Of a stretch of DNA of 6,336 nt, positions 5,939 through 6,336 are shown in pieces. The notes beneath the pieces are model-generated. The model saw only the letters and a list, made by a program, of their open reading frames with translations. It made no database searches and was not told where the DNA came from. This stretch comes from Solirubrobacterales bacterium (GTDB lineage: Bacteria; Actinomycetota; Thermoleophilia; Solirubrobacterales; Solirubrobacteraceae). How positions within the stretch are numbered: position 1 is the first letter of the stretch; every line of letters begins with the position of its first letter. Location: NCBI GenBank assembly GCA_009781575.1, contig WQXW01000110.1:1-6336 (forward strand), read 5' to 3'. A program made the position numbers and the translations under genes.

Positions 5939-5963
5939 TCGTGCCCGATCGTTCGTGATCGTG
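5924..5963 (+). repeat. Perfect 20-base tandem duplication at the antitoxin-toxin junction
   Basis: The unit CCCGATCGTTCGTGATCGTG occurs at 5924-5943 and again, identically and without spacer, at 5944-5963. The first copy carries the antitoxin stop, overlapping a GTG. The second carries another TGA-GTG overlap, where the toxin starts. The flanking bases differ, so the duplication is exactly two units here. Confidence 0.97.
5935..5958 (+). CDS. Seven-codon mini-ORF between antitoxin and toxin
   Basis: GTG at 5935 overlaps the antitoxin stop as GTGA and reads (M/V)IVPDRS, then TGA at 5956-5958. That stop in turn overlaps the toxin GTG at 5955, again as GTGA. It exists only because of the 20-base duplication and ends with the same PDRS as the antitoxin. 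It may act as a translational relay rather than make a useful peptide. The reading frame is certain; whether it is translated is inference. Confidence 0.4.
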   Translation: MIVPDRS

Positions 5964-6305
5964 CGTGGTGAGACGTGGTGGGCCGATCTCGGCCTGCCGC
6001 GAGGATCCGCGCCCGCGCTCAGACGCCCGGTGCTGATCGTCAGTGCCGATCAATACAACCGCTCCAACCTGCGAACGGTGACCGTTGTCGTGCTGACCAC
6101 GACCGAACAGCTCGCGCGGCTACCGGGGAACGTGGCGGTGCCGTCGGATGTGAGCGGTTTGCCCTACGACTCGGTCGTGAACGTCACGCAACTCGCGACG
6201 ATCGACCGAGCGGTCCTCGAGGAGCGGATCGCCGCCTTCCCGGACTGGCTGGTCGCACAGGTCGACTCCGGCCTGCAGCGCGCGCTCGGACTTGGGACGC
6301 GCTGA
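5955..6305 (+). CDS. mazF: MazF-type endoribonuclease toxin
   Basis: This 116-residue toxin of the PemK/MazF family would cut mRNA at short sequence motifs and stop growth when the antitoxin is lost. The N-terminus VRGETWWADLGLPRGSAPALRRPVLIVS carries the family's opening strand, the loop and the RRPVLIV strand with the conserved Arg-Pro. Then come YNRSNLRTVTVVVLTT, the P-G-NV-VP strand, a Ser-containing strand (DSVVNVTQLATIDR) and a final helix. Length is normal and no break is seen. Start is GTG 5955, giving VIVRGE, in a GTGA overlap with the preceding mini-ORF; GTG 5961 (VRGE) is an alternative. Without the 20-base duplication, the same GTG would overlap the antitoxin stop directly. It is presumably co-transcribed with the antitoxin from the palindromic promoter. 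Confidence 0.9.
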   Translation: MIVRGETWWADLGLPRGSAPALRRPVLIVSADQYNRSNLRTVTVVVLTTTEQLARLPGNVAVPSDVSGLPYDSVVNVTQLATIDRAVLEERIAAFPDWLVAQVDSGLQRALGLGTR

Positions 6306-6336
6306 GGCGTTCCGCCTGCGGGCCCTGAGGCGTTCC
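6302..6336 (+). repeat. 12-base direct repeat, 23-base period, at the right edge
   Basis: CTGAGGCGTTCC occurs at 6302-6313, including the toxin stop codon, and again at 6325-6336, the last bases of the window. The second copy may continue outside. The repeat includes half of a small hairpin, AGGCG-TTC-CGCCT (6305-6317), which could serve as a U-less terminator for the toxin gene. Confidence 0.6.

Noticed and set aside
5745..5954. Longer toxin starting at ATG 5745, inside the antitoxin gene
   Set aside because: The added ~70 residues are a frame-shifted reading of the antitoxin; MazF homologues begin at about the VRGE(T/V)W motif, matching GTG 5955 or 5961.
1..6336. CRISPR array, insertion sequence or transposase
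   Set aside because: No regularly spaced long repeats and no transposase or integrase motifs were seen on either strand.

Overview
This is a very GC-rich window, with runs of G/C-ending codons, GTG starts and 4-base GTGA gene overlaps. The protein content suggests a high-GC actinobacterium, most likely Thermoleophilia/Solirubrobacterales. That placement rests on remembered protein style (short membrane-anchored partner of ApbE, 'STGYRFVRYY' membrane protein, MazE/RHH-MazF pair) and not on a marker gene.

Region 1 (1-1896, minus strand) looks like a redox/flavinylation operon. In transcription order it holds a four-helix-type membrane protein that appears broken (internal deletion plus frame change near 1696), a small single-pass membrane protein with a long Pro/Ser/Glu/Gln tail, and an ApbE-type FAD:protein FMN transferase. 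The ApbE gene starts on a GTG that overlaps the stop of the gene before it, and it runs off the left edge of the window. No FMN-binding acceptor protein is visible here.

Region 2 (2051-5449, plus strand) is divergent from region 1 and forms a tight three-gene operon: an OmpR/PhoB-type response regulator, a HAMP-containing sensor histidine kinase (11-base overlap), and a membrane-anchored six-repeat Kelch-type beta-propeller (GTGA overlap). The third gene is unusual for a two-component operon. It is probably an extracytoplasmic partner, but its role is unknown. The regulator may control the divergent redox genes; that is inference from position.

Region 3 (5450-5701) has no gene but is rich in structure. 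It holds mutually exclusive GC hairpins just after the Kelch gene, a 46-base nested palindrome with AT-rich arms, and a 17-base palindrome that overlaps a -10 box.

Region 4 (5702-6336, plus strand) is a MazE/MazF-type toxin-antitoxin pair. A perfect 20-base tandem duplication lies exactly on the antitoxin stop/toxin start junction. It inserts a 7-codon mini-ORF between the two genes, and every stop-start junction stays a GTGA overlap. This is the most distinctive feature of the window. A 12-base repeat with a 23-base period begins at the toxin stop codon and reaches the right edge.
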